From an uncultured Pelagibacteraceae bacterium (GTDB lineage Bacteria; Pseudomonadota; Alphaproteobacteria; Pelagibacterales; Pelagibacteraceae), in NCBI GenBank assembly GCA_902560815.1, contig CACENP010000006.1, forward strand, positions 1-64,000: DNA of 64,000 nucleotides, written 5' to 3'. Within the stretch, counting starts at the first letter, position 1; every line of letters starts with the position of its first letter. The position numbers and the translations under genes were made by a program. The notes beneath the pieces were generated by a model that was not told where the DNA came from, searched no databases, and was given only the letters and a program-made list of their open reading frames with translations. Shown in pieces: positions 9,013-17,862 of the stretch.

Positions 9013-9778
9013 TTTTTATATGTTCCTTAATAGCGTTATTTACATCATCTGCACACTCAATACTACAGAGATGTTTTCCATTGCCTATTATTTTAACTTT
9101 AGAATTAGCGATTTTTTTACTTAAATTTTTGGACATTTCTGGCGTTGATCCAATATCATTTTCTCCAGTCATAACTAATGTTTTAGTTTTTATATTTTCA
9201 AATATTTCATTATCTTGGTGCTTAACAAAAAGTTCATAAACTTTTAGGAAATTTTCCATATCATTTTCTTCAAGCATAGAACAAATTTTTTCATAAATAT
9301 TTGGATTTTTATTTATATAATCATCTGTGAACCATCTTTTAAGTGCTTGTTTTGATAAAGATCTACTTTTTTTTGATAACTCAAATCTATCATTAACTAT
9401 TTGCTGTTGTTCCTTACTTCTTTGAAAAACCGAGCAAAGTAAAGTTAAAGATTCTAATCTATTATTATAATTAGATGCAAAATTTCTAGCTATTAATGAA
9501 CCAATTGAAAAACCAACTAAATGTATTTTTTCGAATTTTAGTTCATCAATCAAATTTAATAATTGTAATGAAAAATCATCAAAGCTTAGTTGTGATTTTG
9601 TTAAAGGCGTGTTTCCATGCCCCAAAATATCATATACCAAGATAGTATTATTAAATGAATTAATCTGAGGCTCCCAAATTTTATGATTAAGTCCTACACC
9701 GTGAATTAAAACTATTGGAGTGTTCTCTTTTTTATTTAAAATATAGAAAGTATCTTTAGAGTCTTTAGCATTGATCAT
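9005..9778 (-). CDS. alpha/beta hydrolase
   Basis: 257 residues. Oxyanion-hole block LIHGVGLNHKIWE, nucleophile elbow GFSIGS (Ser91), acid candidate in LVMTGENDIGSTP and a C-terminal histidine in GNGKHLCSIE complete a triad like that of 3-oxoadipate enol-lactonase and related hydrolases. It lies four bases after the AA_synth gene. It probably hydrolyses an ester, lactone or C-C bond of a pathway intermediate. Confidence 0.88.
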   Translation of the reverse strand: MINAKDSKDTFYILNKKENTPIVLIHGVGLNHKIWEPQINSFNNTILVYDILGHGNTPLTKSQLSFDDFSLQLLNLIDELKFEKIHLVGFSIGSLIARNFASNYNNRLESLTLLCSVFQRSKEQQQIVNDRFELSKKSRSLSKQALKRWFTDDYINKNPNIYEKICSMLEENDMENFLKVYELFVKHQDNEIFENIKTKTLVMTGENDIGSTPEMSKNLSKKIANSKVKIIGNGKHLCSIECADDVNNAIKEHIKND

Positions 9779-9782
9779 TTAT

Positions 9783-10370
9783 CTATTTAGGTTCAATGCC
9801 CATTTCTTTCATATCTTGATATCTATCACCTGTTCTTGCATGTGCTCTTCCACTGGAAGCTCCACCAATAGCAATTACTATTTCATTATCAAACGGAGCA
9901 TCATGAATGGTAAATTCATGTGTTAGATAATATGGTCTTAAACCAGAATCTGTTTTATGCATCATTGGTATAGAAATCTTTGATCCCGCAGGTCCTCTTG
10001 TATTAGTAAAACTTAAATAAGATGTTCCACCCACTGCATCTCTAAATTTATTTCCAAATCTTAAAGTATGAATAAATGCAGACGCATGCTCGATCTCTCC
10101 TTTTAAACCAACAATTCCCGCTTTACCATAAGCTAAAATTTTATCAGGTGAACCGATTTCTTTTATTAATTCTGGAACTAAAATATCACCAAGTTTTGGA
10201 GCTAAATCTAAAATTGTAGGTTTAAGATCTTCAACAAATCCTTGACCATCCCAAGGGTTTTTAAAAACTGCCGCAACAGAAACTAGCAAGACAGGTTCTT
10301 TTGCTTCTTTTCCACCTTCTATAAAGGTCTTATCAACAAATTTTGTAAACTTTCTTAATTCTAAATTCAT
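9783..10370 (-). CDS. AA_synth (DUF1185) family protein
   Basis: 195 residues, nearly all one domain. Features recognised from the amino acid synthesis/DUF1185 family are LRKFTKFVDKTFIEGG near the start, AVFKNPWDGQGFVEDL, YGKAGIVGLKGEIEHASAF and a late IAIGGASSGRAHARTGD block. Despite the family name no amino acid biosynthetic role has been shown to my knowledge; members often sit beside luciferase-like monooxygenases. The start overlaps the ThDP-enzyme stop by four bases (ATGA). Confidence 0.82.
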   Translation of the reverse strand: MNLELRKFTKFVDKTFIEGGKEAKEPVLLVSVAAVFKNPWDGQGFVEDLKPTILDLAPKLGDILVPELIKEIGSPDKILAYGKAGIVGLKGEIEHASAFIHTLRFGNKFRDAVGGTSYLSFTNTRGPAGSKISIPMMHKTDSGLRPYYLTHEFTIHDAPFDNEIVIAIGGASSGRAHARTGDRYQDMKEMGIEPK

Positions 10371-12064
10371 TTTCTTGATCTATGTTTAAAACTATCTCTT
10401 CTAAAACTGTATAGTGCTTTTGGGTCTACATCAACATCAATGACCACAGGTTTGTTTATTTTTAAAGCTTCTCTAACTGCTTGGTTTATTTCTGAAACTT
10501 TTTTAACCTTAAAACCTTTAGCGCCATATAGCTCTGCAACTTTATCAAAAGGTGGACTGCTAATATCAGCTCCCAAGTATCTTTTTCCATAAAAATCTTT
10601 TTGATAAGCCTTTTCAGCTCCCCAACTTTTATTGTTCATTACTATAGTAATTGTATTAATCTTATATTCAACAGCTGTGCTTAATTCTGAAATTGTCATT
10701 CCAAAACCTCCATCTCCCATAAGGCTAATTACTTTTTTACTAGGTTTTGCAATCTTTACACCCAAACCACATGCAAAAGAAAAACCAACCAAACCAAAGT
10801 CCAAAGGAGTAAATAAAGATGGGGGATCATAATATTCAAGAGCATCTGTTGCTTGTAAACAAAGCGTACCTGCATCTAAAGTTATTGCAGAGTTTTTAGG
10901 AAGCACTTGTCTTAATTGTTTAAACAAGCTATTTGGCTGAATAGGAAAATTTTTCTGTTTAAATTTTTCTCTTCTGAGCAAAAAATTTTTTCTTTCATTT
11001 AGATAGTTATTTGTCCATTTTTTTATATCAAGAGTAATATTCTGTTTCTTAATTTCTTTATATAATTGGTCAACTATTGTAGCAGCGTCCCCATAAATTC
11101 CTACTGCCACAGGAAAGTATCTTCCTATCATTCTTTTTTCTAATTCAACTTGTATGATCTTTGCTCTTTTATTTATATTTTCGTAAGAATAAAAAGTTGA
11201 ATTAAATCCCAGTCTTGTTCCAAGAGCAATTATAACGCTTGCTTCTTTAACTAGTTTAGATGCAACCGGATTACCTCTCGGACCCATTTGTCCAGCATTT
11301 AGATTATGATTAAATGGTATAGCATCTCCATGACCTGCCGCTGTTACCATTGGTATATTTAATAGTTCTGCTAATTTTATTACGTTTTTATATTTAGAAT
11401 TATATTTAATTCCACCTCCAGCAATAATAACAGTCTTGTTTGAATTGCTGATAATTTTTACAGCTTTTTTTATATAACTAGAATCTGCTTTAGTTGAATT
11501 TTGGTTAACAAAGGATGAGTTTTTTTCGTTAATTTTAAACTTTTCTTTATTTGCTAGAATATTTCTTGGTAGATTAATACATACGGGTCCTCTTCTAGGA
11601 GACATTGCTAATTTAAAAGCATCACTAAAAGTTTTTGGAATTTTTTTAGCATTTTTTACTGTCCAAGTTTTTTTTGTTACTGGTTTAAATAATGATTGCT
11701 GGTCAAGACCTTGAAAAGCATCTTCCATTTTATCTTTTGTAGAATATGACCCAGCAATTGAAACAACTGGTGAAAAAGCTGCTTTTGCTTGAGCAAGTCC
11801 AGTAACTAAATTTGTAGCACCAGGACCATTTTGTCCAGCAAGTATTATACCCGGTTGATTAGATGCTCTTGCATATCCATCAGCCATATGTGTTCCTGTT
11901 CTCTCATCTCGAACACCAATAAATTTTATATTTTTTTCATGATAAAGTGCATCAAACATTTCCATTGTAGCGGAACCTATTAAGCCAAAAACATGTTTAA
12001 CTTTTTCTTTTTTTAATGATTTAATTGCGGCTTGGCCACCAGTCAGGTTCTTAGATTTGATCAC
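10367..12064 (-). CDS. thiamine-diphosphate-dependent enzyme of the acetolactate synthase/sulfoacetaldehyde acetyltransferase type
   Basis: 565 residues with three ThDP-enzyme domains. Cofactor-activating Glu54 lies in VRDERTGTHMADGYAR, the middle domain starts near residue 200, and the ThDP/magnesium motif is GDGGFGM (Asp451) followed about 27 residues later by MNNKSW. The early FGLIGSA and GQNGPGATN blocks recall Xsc and glyoxylate carboligase as much as acetolactate synthase. No small regulatory subunit is nearby, so a catabolic role is more likely than valine synthesis. It is the second gene of the operon, overlapping the monooxygenase stop by four bases. Confidence 0.85.
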   Translation of the reverse strand: MIKSKNLTGGQAAIKSLKKEKVKHVFGLIGSATMEMFDALYHEKNIKFIGVRDERTGTHMADGYARASNQPGIILAGQNGPGATNLVTGLAQAKAAFSPVVSIAGSYSTKDKMEDAFQGLDQQSLFKPVTKKTWTVKNAKKIPKTFSDAFKLAMSPRRGPVCINLPRNILANKEKFKINEKNSSFVNQNSTKADSSYIKKAVKIISNSNKTVIIAGGGIKYNSKYKNVIKLAELLNIPMVTAAGHGDAIPFNHNLNAGQMGPRGNPVASKLVKEASVIIALGTRLGFNSTFYSYENINKRAKIIQVELEKRMIGRYFPVAVGIYGDAATIVDQLYKEIKKQNITLDIKKWTNNYLNERKNFLLRREKFKQKNFPIQPNSLFKQLRQVLPKNSAITLDAGTLCLQATDALEYYDPPSLFTPLDFGLVGFSFACGLGVKIAKPSKKVISLMGDGGFGMTISELSTAVEYKINTITIVMNNKSWGAEKAYQKDFYGKRYLGADISSPPFDKVAELYGAKGFKVKKVSEINQAVREALKINKPVVIDVDVDPKALYSFRRDSFKHRSRK

Positions 12065-13230
12065 GAAACTTTTTTAACTTCAGTATCCAAATCATCTTTG
12101 AAGTGAGGCATTACTTTTTCAGTAAACATTTTAATACTCTTCATGCAGTCCTCGTGTTTAATGCCAGGAAAATTAGACCATACTTGTAAATTTTGAAGAT
12201 TTAATTCTGATTTAAGTTCATGAATTTTATCTATTACATACTCGGGCGTTCCGAATAGCATGTTACGTTTATGAAGAAAGTCGTAGCTTAATAAATCTAG
12301 TTTACCTTTAGTAACAGGCAGTTCTTCACCAGGGTCCATGTGGTTTCCAAGACCTCTCCAATGACAGACCCATCTCATATAATTAACCATGTGTTCGCCA
12401 GCTTTTTCTTTTGCTTCTTCCATTGTATCTGCAACAAACATGTCTCTTACCAATGAAATACCTTCACCCATTGGTACATTTCTTTTTTCTGCTTCTGATT
12501 TTGCATTTTTAAATGCCTCAAACTTAATTTTTAAAGCCTTAACCGTAGGTATCCACATTATAATATTTAAACCTTGTGTTGCAGCCCATTCAATAGATCT
12601 AATTCCATCGACTACTTGGTGTATAGCAGGATAAGGCTTTTGATAGGGTTTTGGAAGAACACTTATATTTTCCATAACACTCGTCTCAAGATTAACCAAA
12701 TCTTTATTTGGTGGGCTCATATCATGTTGCCAAACATAATTGGGAGCAGGATAAGTATAAAACTCACCTTTATGATTAAAAAATTTTTCTTTCCACGCTT
12801 TTTTTAAAATTGTAAGAGTTTCTTCAAAAAGTCTAAAATTTTTTGCTTGGTCTTTCATGTCTGCTTCTTTATTTAAGTTTATTGCTTCTCTTCCATAAAT
12901 TCCTCTTCCTATTCCAACTTCAACTCTACCTTTTGATAATTGATCAAGAAGAGCAATATCTTCAGCCATTCTAATTGGATTATGAAAAGTAATTACATTA
13001 CACGCTTGACCTATTCTAATATTTTTTGTTCTAGCCGCAGCATCAACACCCATCATTAATGGATTAGTTAATGACTCCATTCCTTCATGATTAAAGTGAT
13101 GTTCTGTATACCAAATTGAATTCCATTTATTCTGATCACAATATTCTGTAATTTCTCTAGTTTCATCTAAAAGTTTATCGTAAGGTTTGTGTGTCCAGTT
13201 GGTAGTGTTACAAAAGTAACCAAATTTCAT
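12061..13230 (-). CDS. luciferase-like (LLM) flavin-dependent monooxygenase
   Basis: 389 residues. The TIM-barrel pattern of bacterial-luciferase-like enzymes is plain: MKFGYFC strand 1, WYTEHHFNHEGM, then RIGQACNVITFHNPIRMAEDIALLDQ in pieces and GRVEVGIGRGIY. A perfect ribosome site (GGAGG) stands 6-7 bases before the ATG and fixes the start. It is the promoter-proximal gene of the six-gene operon down to 6671, so it probably makes the first attack on the substrate using reduced flavin from elsewhere; no flavin reductase is encoded here. Confidence 0.9.
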   Translation of the reverse strand: MKFGYFCNTTNWTHKPYDKLLDETREITEYCDQNKWNSIWYTEHHFNHEGMESLTNPLMMGVDAAARTKNIRIGQACNVITFHNPIRMAEDIALLDQLSKGRVEVGIGRGIYGREAINLNKEADMKDQAKNFRLFEETLTILKKAWKEKFFNHKGEFYTYPAPNYVWQHDMSPPNKDLVNLETSVMENISVLPKPYQKPYPAIHQVVDGIRSIEWAATQGLNIIMWIPTVKALKIKFEAFKNAKSEAEKRNVPMGEGISLVRDMFVADTMEEAKEKAGEHMVNYMRWVCHWRGLGNHMDPGEELPVTKGKLDLLSYDFLHKRNMLFGTPEYVIDKIHELKSELNLQNLQVWSNFPGIKHEDCMKSIKMFTEKVMPHFKDDLDTEVKKVS

Positions 13231-13363
13231 TAAAGCCTCCTTTAAAAATTAATTTAAAGACGACCGATCCCACTTTCGTACTTTAGAAATTACGACGAGT
13301 TATGTATCGCTTTATGAAATGATACTATCTTCTTCTATTAAATTTTCAATGTTTTTTAAGATA
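13231..13363 (-). promoter_or_regulatory. intergenic leader/promoter region of the monooxygenase operon
   Basis: 133 bases between two minus-strand operons. The centre (about 13260-13310) is richer in G and C than other spacers here and has two ACGAC repeats, which may be part of a regulator site. I see no T-tailed hairpin closing the upstream operon and no known riboswitch. Confidence 0.3.
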
Positions 13364-14374
13364 TTAATTTAGCAACTCTTTAATGTTTTTATCTAGTTGC
13401 TTTTCAAAATTTATGTCATTTCCAGGGTTAGCAGCACAATGACCATATGGAGAATCTACAGGTCTTAAAGATGAACGAGATATAAATTTTTTTTCAAATT
13501 TATTATCCTCAGTTCTAAAGTATAAATCCTGATTACATGGCATTAATATTGTTTTCGCTCTTATTGATTTAAGAGCTTTTATATAATTATTTTTATAAAT
13601 AGGACCTTTGCTAATATCATTTAACTGCCAGGTTTTAAGTTTAGATAAAAGATTATTAGCATCCCAGTTTTTAGCATGATCATTTGCCCAGTCTTTAAGT
13701 AATTCTTCAGCATTTTTAAAACCAAATTTTTTGTAAAGTTTTTCTCTATAAAAATCCTGGGAGAAAGCCCACCCTGCATAAACTCTTCCAAAAGCTTTTA
13801 ATCCTTCGACAGGTTGTTTTTTATAATTTCCTTTATTAAATTTTTTATCAGCAGTAAGCGCTGCTTTAACACCTTCTAAGAAAACATGATTGTGTACTGA
13901 AGTTTTTGATGATGCACAAAAAGGAAGAATTGCTTTAACCATACCAGGATATTGAGCTGCCCATTGATAAGATTGGCAACCAGCCATAGACCAACCAGTA
14001 ACTAGAGCAATTTTTTTAATTTTCAGTTTTTCAGTAATAAGTTTGTGCTGACAATAAATATTATCCCACAACGTTATTGTTGGAAATTTTGAACCAGATT
14101 GAGATTTAATAGCTTTAGTTGGCGAAGAAGACAGACCATTTCCAAACATATTAATTGATACAATAAAATATTTATTTGGATTAATTGCTCTATTTTTACC
14201 CATAAAGCCTTCATTTCTAATATGGCTACCGGTATAAAATGTAGGAAGAATTATTACATTTGAACGACTTTTATTTAACTTGCCATATGTTTTGTAAACT
14301 AATTGTGCTGATTTTAAAATTTTTCCAGATAAAAGTTTAATATTTCCTAAGTTAAACTTTTCATGCTTTTTCAT
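13364..14374 (-). CDS. alpha/beta hydrolase of the homoserine acetyltransferase (MetX-like) group
   Basis: 336 residues. The nucleophile elbow is GWSMAG (Ser129), preceded by the MetX-like layout of YKTYGKLN, FYTGSH and ILWDNI-type blocks; a late HCAANPG supplies the catalytic histidine and LMPCNQDLYF the acid. True MetX proteins carry GGSMGG, so this is a relative, and many such relatives are hydrolases, not acyltransferases. It is the last gene of the minus operon that begins with the Rieske oxygenase, three bases after the ligase gene. Confidence 0.75.
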   Translation of the reverse strand: MKKHEKFNLGNIKLLSGKILKSAQLVYKTYGKLNKSRSNVIILPTFYTGSHIRNEGFMGKNRAINPNKYFIVSINMFGNGLSSSPTKAIKSQSGSKFPTITLWDNIYCQHKLITEKLKIKKIALVTGWSMAGCQSYQWAAQYPGMVKAILPFCASSKTSVHNHVFLEGVKAALTADKKFNKGNYKKQPVEGLKAFGRVYAGWAFSQDFYREKLYKKFGFKNAEELLKDWANDHAKNWDANNLLSKLKTWQLNDISKGPIYKNNYIKALKSIRAKTILMPCNQDLYFRTEDNKFEKKFISRSSLRPVDSPYGHCAANPGNDINFEKQLDKNIKELLN

Positions 14375-14377
14375 TAA

Positions 14378-15799
14378 TTAGTAAAGTCTTAGATACTCTT
14401 TTACTTCCCAATCTGTAACTGCTTGATGGTAACGCTCCCACTCATCATTTTTATAAGATATAAAAGATTTTTTCATTACAGGCCCCATAACTTCATCAGA
14501 TAGTTTATTAATTCTTAAAGCCTCAATTGCTTGCATTAGATTTTTTGGTAATCTTTTAATTCCTAACTTTTTAAACTCAGTGTCTGTCATTTGATATAAA
14601 TCTTGATCAGTTGCTTTACCTGGATCAATTTTATTTTTTATGCCGTCCATTACAGAAGATATTGTCATAGCTAAAGCCAAATAAACATTCATTGTCATAT
14701 CTGCTGCTCTATTTTCAATACAATATCTATTTTGTGGTAAACGAAACTGTGCAGACCTATTGTTATGACCGTAGGTAATATTAGTTGGTGCCCAAGTAAC
14801 AGTTCCTCCTTCAAATCCTCCAACCCTTGGAACCAGTCCATTGTATGAATTAACTGTTGAACATGTAATTGCTGTTAGTGCTTCAGAGTTTTTCATAAGT
14901 CCACCAACTGCATGTTTTGATTGTTTTGACCAACCTTTTCCATCAGTAAAAATATTTTTTCCAGGTTTATTTACATCTTCCATTGAAAAATTTATATGTG
15001 CTCCCGATCTCCAGTCTCCTATTGTAGGTTTCGGCATAAAAGTAATGAACATATTATTTTTTTTAGCAATTTCTTTTAAAAGAATTCTTAAGAAAACTAA
15101 TCTATCTGCCATTTCTAATAAATTTGTATAATGAAAATCTAACTCAAATTGTGAATAAGCTCCTTCAGCAACCACATCATGTAAATTCCATCCTAGTTCT
15201 TCAAGAATATCAATCAATTCTTTTAAAAAATGCATAGAGTCTAGTGAATATTCAACATCATAACCAAATGCTTGTCGTCTTGGTCTTATTCCATTTATTG
15301 GGTCGCTATCAATTGCTTTAACTGGTTTTCCATCTTCTCCATATTTCATTGCAATAAATTCAGGTTCAATACCACACATTCCTTTGTAGCCTGCGTCTTG
15401 TGCTTTTTGCATTGCGCGCTTCAGAGCTTGTCTTGGACAAACATTATAAGGTTTATCTTCCCAATAAAGATCTGCAAAAATTATAGCCATTGTTTTGTCC
15501 CAAGGACAAATATAAACGCTATCTAAATCTGGCAACATTATTTGGTCAGAATCAGCGGGAGTTAATTCAGGCACAAAAGATATTGAGTGTACTGCAAACT
15601 GAGGTCCTTTACCCAAACATAATTGTTCAAAATCACTCATCGGTACAGGTTTAGTCTTTGGAATACCATGTAAATCTATCCAGCTTGACATTACATATTG
15701 TACGCCAGCAGATTTAAGTTTTTTGTGAACTGCAGGAATTTTTTTCCTGTTTCTCTCAATAGCGTCTTTAAAATTTTCGTAATATATTTTATTTTTCAT
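14378..15799 (-). CDS. glutamine synthetase-family ligase (GlnT/gamma-glutamylmethylamide synthetase-like)
   Basis: 473 residues. The N-terminal beta-grasp domain contains WIDLHGIPKTKPVP, as in the GlnT/GmaS group. The catalytic domain has GIEPEF (metal-binding glutamate), EGAYSQFELDF, SGAHINFSM (the NGSGxHxH-type loop) and FRLPQNRYCIENRAADM near the arginine/glutamate site. This branch often joins glutamate to an amine other than ammonia (methylamine, aniline, ethanolamine-type amines). With a Rieske oxygenase, a glyoxalase and a EutQ-like cupin in the operon, gamma-glutamylation of an organic amine is likely; nitrogen assimilation as sole role is unlikely. Confidence 0.85.
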   Translation of the reverse strand: MKNKIYYENFKDAIERNRKKIPAVHKKLKSAGVQYVMSSWIDLHGIPKTKPVPMSDFEQLCLGKGPQFAVHSISFVPELTPADSDQIMLPDLDSVYICPWDKTMAIIFADLYWEDKPYNVCPRQALKRAMQKAQDAGYKGMCGIEPEFIAMKYGEDGKPVKAIDSDPINGIRPRRQAFGYDVEYSLDSMHFLKELIDILEELGWNLHDVVAEGAYSQFELDFHYTNLLEMADRLVFLRILLKEIAKKNNMFITFMPKPTIGDWRSGAHINFSMEDVNKPGKNIFTDGKGWSKQSKHAVGGLMKNSEALTAITCSTVNSYNGLVPRVGGFEGGTVTWAPTNITYGHNNRSAQFRLPQNRYCIENRAADMTMNVYLALAMTISSVMDGIKNKIDPGKATDQDLYQMTDTEFKKLGIKRLPKNLMQAIEALRINKLSDEVMGPVMKKSFISYKNDEWERYHQAVTDWEVKEYLRLY

Positions 15800-15807
15800 T
15801 AGGTAAA

Positions 15808-16203
15808 TTATTTTGGCATATCTTCTGGGTCAATTCCAGGAACAAATGTTATACCAGCTTTTTGCTTCCAATCATGAGGATAAGCAGCATAAAATATTAC
15901 ACATTTTTCATCACATTCGTAGGCTATATGATTATCCTTTGGAATATAAAGCACATCTCCAGGGTTACAAATGTAAGATTTACCATCACAAGTTAGTCTA
16001 AACGTTCCTTCCATGCAGTAAATAATTTCATCACAAGTTAAATCCCAAGGTACAGAAACTTTGTTTAAAAAATTTAATCCTCCACACATAGTGTTACTTA
16101 CTTTACTTGTAACAAATGGTTTTATGTAAGACTTTCCTGGTTCTAATGTATGAAGTCTATTTTCAATATCTTTAAATTTATAGAGTTGTGGTTCTTTAGA
16201 CAT
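15808..16203 (-). CDS. EutQ-like cupin
   Basis: 131 residues; start at 16203 because AAAGGA precedes it, whereas a longer frame needs TTG at 16218. One beta-barrel cupin: DEIIYCMEGTFRLTCDG and GDVLYIPKDNHIAYECD are the two cupin motifs, and the ending YAAYPHDW is the same as in ethanolamine-utilisation EutQ-type proteins. The first motif lacks the usual two histidines, so metal binding is doubtful. It lies between glyoxalase and ligase genes with gaps under 20 bases. Role unknown. Confidence 0.78.
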   Translation of the reverse strand: MSKEPQLYKFKDIENRLHTLEPGKSYIKPFVTSKVSNTMCGGLNFLNKVSVPWDLTCDEIIYCMEGTFRLTCDGKSYICNPGDVLYIPKDNHIAYECDEKCVIFYAAYPHDWKQKAGITFVPGIDPEDMPK

Positions 16204-16220
16204 TAATATTCCTTTCAATT

Positions 16221-16637
16221 TTATATTTTAATTGGTTCGTTTAATTCAACTTTGTAACCATCTGGATCTTCGCAAAAAGCAATTACCCTTGTTCCATGTT
16301 TCATTGGACCTGGCTTACGAGTAATGTTAACCCCAAGCTTTGTAAGATCTTCACAAGCTTTATATACATCAGGAGTTTCTATACAAATATGACCCCATCC
16401 ATTTCCTTTGTCGTAATCTTCTTTTTGATCCCAATTATGAGTTAATTCAAGACACGGGGATTCATTTTCAAGTCCATAACCAATGAATGCGTTAGTAAAT
16501 TTTCCATCAGGATAATCAGTTTTTCTTAAAACTTTCATACCCAATGTTTTGCAATAAAAGTTAAAAGAAGTTTCTAAATCTTTTACTCTTATCATTGTAT
16601 GAGCCAACCTATATCCATCGTTTACATTTTTAGACAT
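16221..16637 (-). CDS. gloA: lactoylglutathione lyase (glyoxalase I)
   Basis: 138 residues, standard GloA length. The metal ligands of both half-sites are present: His in LAHTMIRVKDLE, Glu in CLELTHNW, His in GWGHICIETPD and Glu in DGYKVELNE. YPDGKFTNAFIGYG and PGPMKHGTRVIAF match the substrate-loop blocks. It isomerises the methylglyoxal-glutathione hemithioacetal. Lying in the oxygenase/ligase operon, it may act on a 2-oxoaldehyde formed there; the start overlaps the Rieske stop by 8 bases. Confidence 0.87.
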   Translation of the reverse strand: MSKNVNDGYRLAHTMIRVKDLETSFNFYCKTLGMKVLRKTDYPDGKFTNAFIGYGLENESPCLELTHNWDQKEDYDKGNGWGHICIETPDVYKACEDLTKLGVNITRKPGPMKHGTRVIAFCEDPDGYKVELNEPIKI

Positions 16638-17766
16638 TTTTTTTACCTTTCATTATTTTTTTTGATTTCATAGTTGCTTGAATTATTAATTTTTGAAATT
16701 TTTGAACTCCTTTTTCCCAGTGTGGAGATAGCAGTCCACCATCATTCGAAGCTGGTGATGATCTTCCTTCTTGTAATCTTTCGCACATTTCATGATCTTC
16801 CTTATGTACACTCCACCATATCTTCTTTGTAATATCAATCTCTTCTTTAGACATAGATTTTCCCTCAGTGGAGTATATTATTCTTTTTTGGCTTGTAATA
16901 CCTGGTCCAATAGGAATATTTAAATATACACCTATTTGATTAGGATAATAAGTTCCAATTATAAAGTTTGGAAACAAAGAAAGATACTTAGAAGATACGG
17001 ATAAAGCATTACTATTTTTATTATCTTCTTTATCAACGTTAACTCCACTTCCATAACAAATCCCATCCACAATTGTATAATGATCTTTCAGTGGTTGATT
17101 AGTTGTTGTTTTGTGAACAAATTGAACGTGATATGGTTCAATAAAATTTTCAATAAGGAACTTCCAATTTGTATTAATTTTTCCAAAATCTAAAGTTGCC
17201 GCGTACTTTATTTTATTTAAGTCTAAATCTTTAAATTTTGAAATTAAAGGCTTTGCGTATTCTTTAAATTTTTTTGCTTTTCCATTAATATTTACAAATA
17301 TCCAATCATGCCAAATATGAATTCTTATTGGCTTTAAACCATGATTTTTAAAATTAAATCCTTTGGGTTTATGTACATTTGTTCCTCCAATGTGTGGAGC
17401 AGCTTTTAAATTTCCTTTAAGATCATATGTCCAAGAATGATAAGGACATCGAATTAACTTACCTATATTTTTTTTTTCATCTACTAATTTTAAACATCGG
17501 TGACTACAAACATTATGAAAGGCCGTAATTTTATTGTCTTCATTTTTAATTAGTAGGATAGGTTTTCCAGCAATATAAACTGGAACAACATCTCCTACTT
17601 TTTTAAATTCGTGAGCAAAAGCTATAAATAGCCAACCATCAGCTAATGCAGTTTCACATTCTTTATCCCAAAATTTGTTATCGGTATATGATTTTGCTGG
17701 AAGCCCAAAAATAGTATTTGTATTTTTAGGGCTTTTAATTTTAACTGAAGTTTTACTTTCAGACAT
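16630..17766 (-). CDS. Rieske non-heme iron oxygenase, alpha subunit
   Basis: 378 residues. Rieske cluster ligands are Cys87, His89, Cys107 and His110 (CSHR and CPYHSW). The catalytic iron site is Glu210-x2-His213-x4-His218 in IENFIEPYHVQFVH. The residue bridging the two iron centres is glutamate; most ring-hydroxylating oxygenases have aspartate, and carnitine monooxygenase CntA-type enzymes have glutamate. That points to a small amine or quaternary-ammonium substrate. No reductase or beta subunit is encoded nearby. First gene of the operon down to 13364. Confidence 0.88.
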   Translation of the reverse strand: MSESKTSVKIKSPKNTNTIFGLPAKSYTDNKFWDKECETALADGWLFIAFAHEFKKVGDVVPVYIAGKPILLIKNEDNKITAFHNVCSHRCLKLVDEKKNIGKLIRCPYHSWTYDLKGNLKAAPHIGGTNVHKPKGFNFKNHGLKPIRIHIWHDWIFVNINGKAKKFKEYAKPLISKFKDLDLNKIKYAATLDFGKINTNWKFLIENFIEPYHVQFVHKTTTNQPLKDHYTIVDGICYGSGVNVDKEDNKNSNALSVSSKYLSLFPNFIIGTYYPNQIGVYLNIPIGPGITSQKRIIYSTEGKSMSKEEIDITKKIWWSVHKEDHEMCERLQEGRSSPASNDGGLLSPHWEKGVQKFQKLIIQATMKSKKIMKGKKNV

Positions 17767-17862
17767 TTATAGGTTCCTTCTTAATAAATGAAATCTATTT
17801 GCGATTTACTAATATTACAATAAAATATATCATAGTTAATTATTGTATTTTAAGGAGGTCAA
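17767..17862. promoter_or_regulatory. divergent promoter region between two Rieske genes, with inverted repeat
   Basis: 96 bases shared by two diverging units. TACAATAA (17816-17823) and TTATTGTA (17840-17847) form an inverted repeat with centres 24 bases apart, the size of a dimeric operator. AAGGAGG at 17852-17858 is the ribosome site of the rightward gene. Promoter boxes cannot be set apart in such AT-rich sequence. Confidence 0.35.

Noticed and set aside
10367-12064. Acetolactate synthase large subunit (ilvB) for branched-chain amino acid synthesis
   Set aside because: No ilvN/ilvH-type small subunit beside it, catabolic operon context, and Xsc-like sequence blocks.
13231-13363. Riboswitch in the spacer before the monooxygenase gene
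   Set aside because: Richer in G and C than other spacers but I can form no convincing conserved fold (glycine, SAM-V or other) from it.
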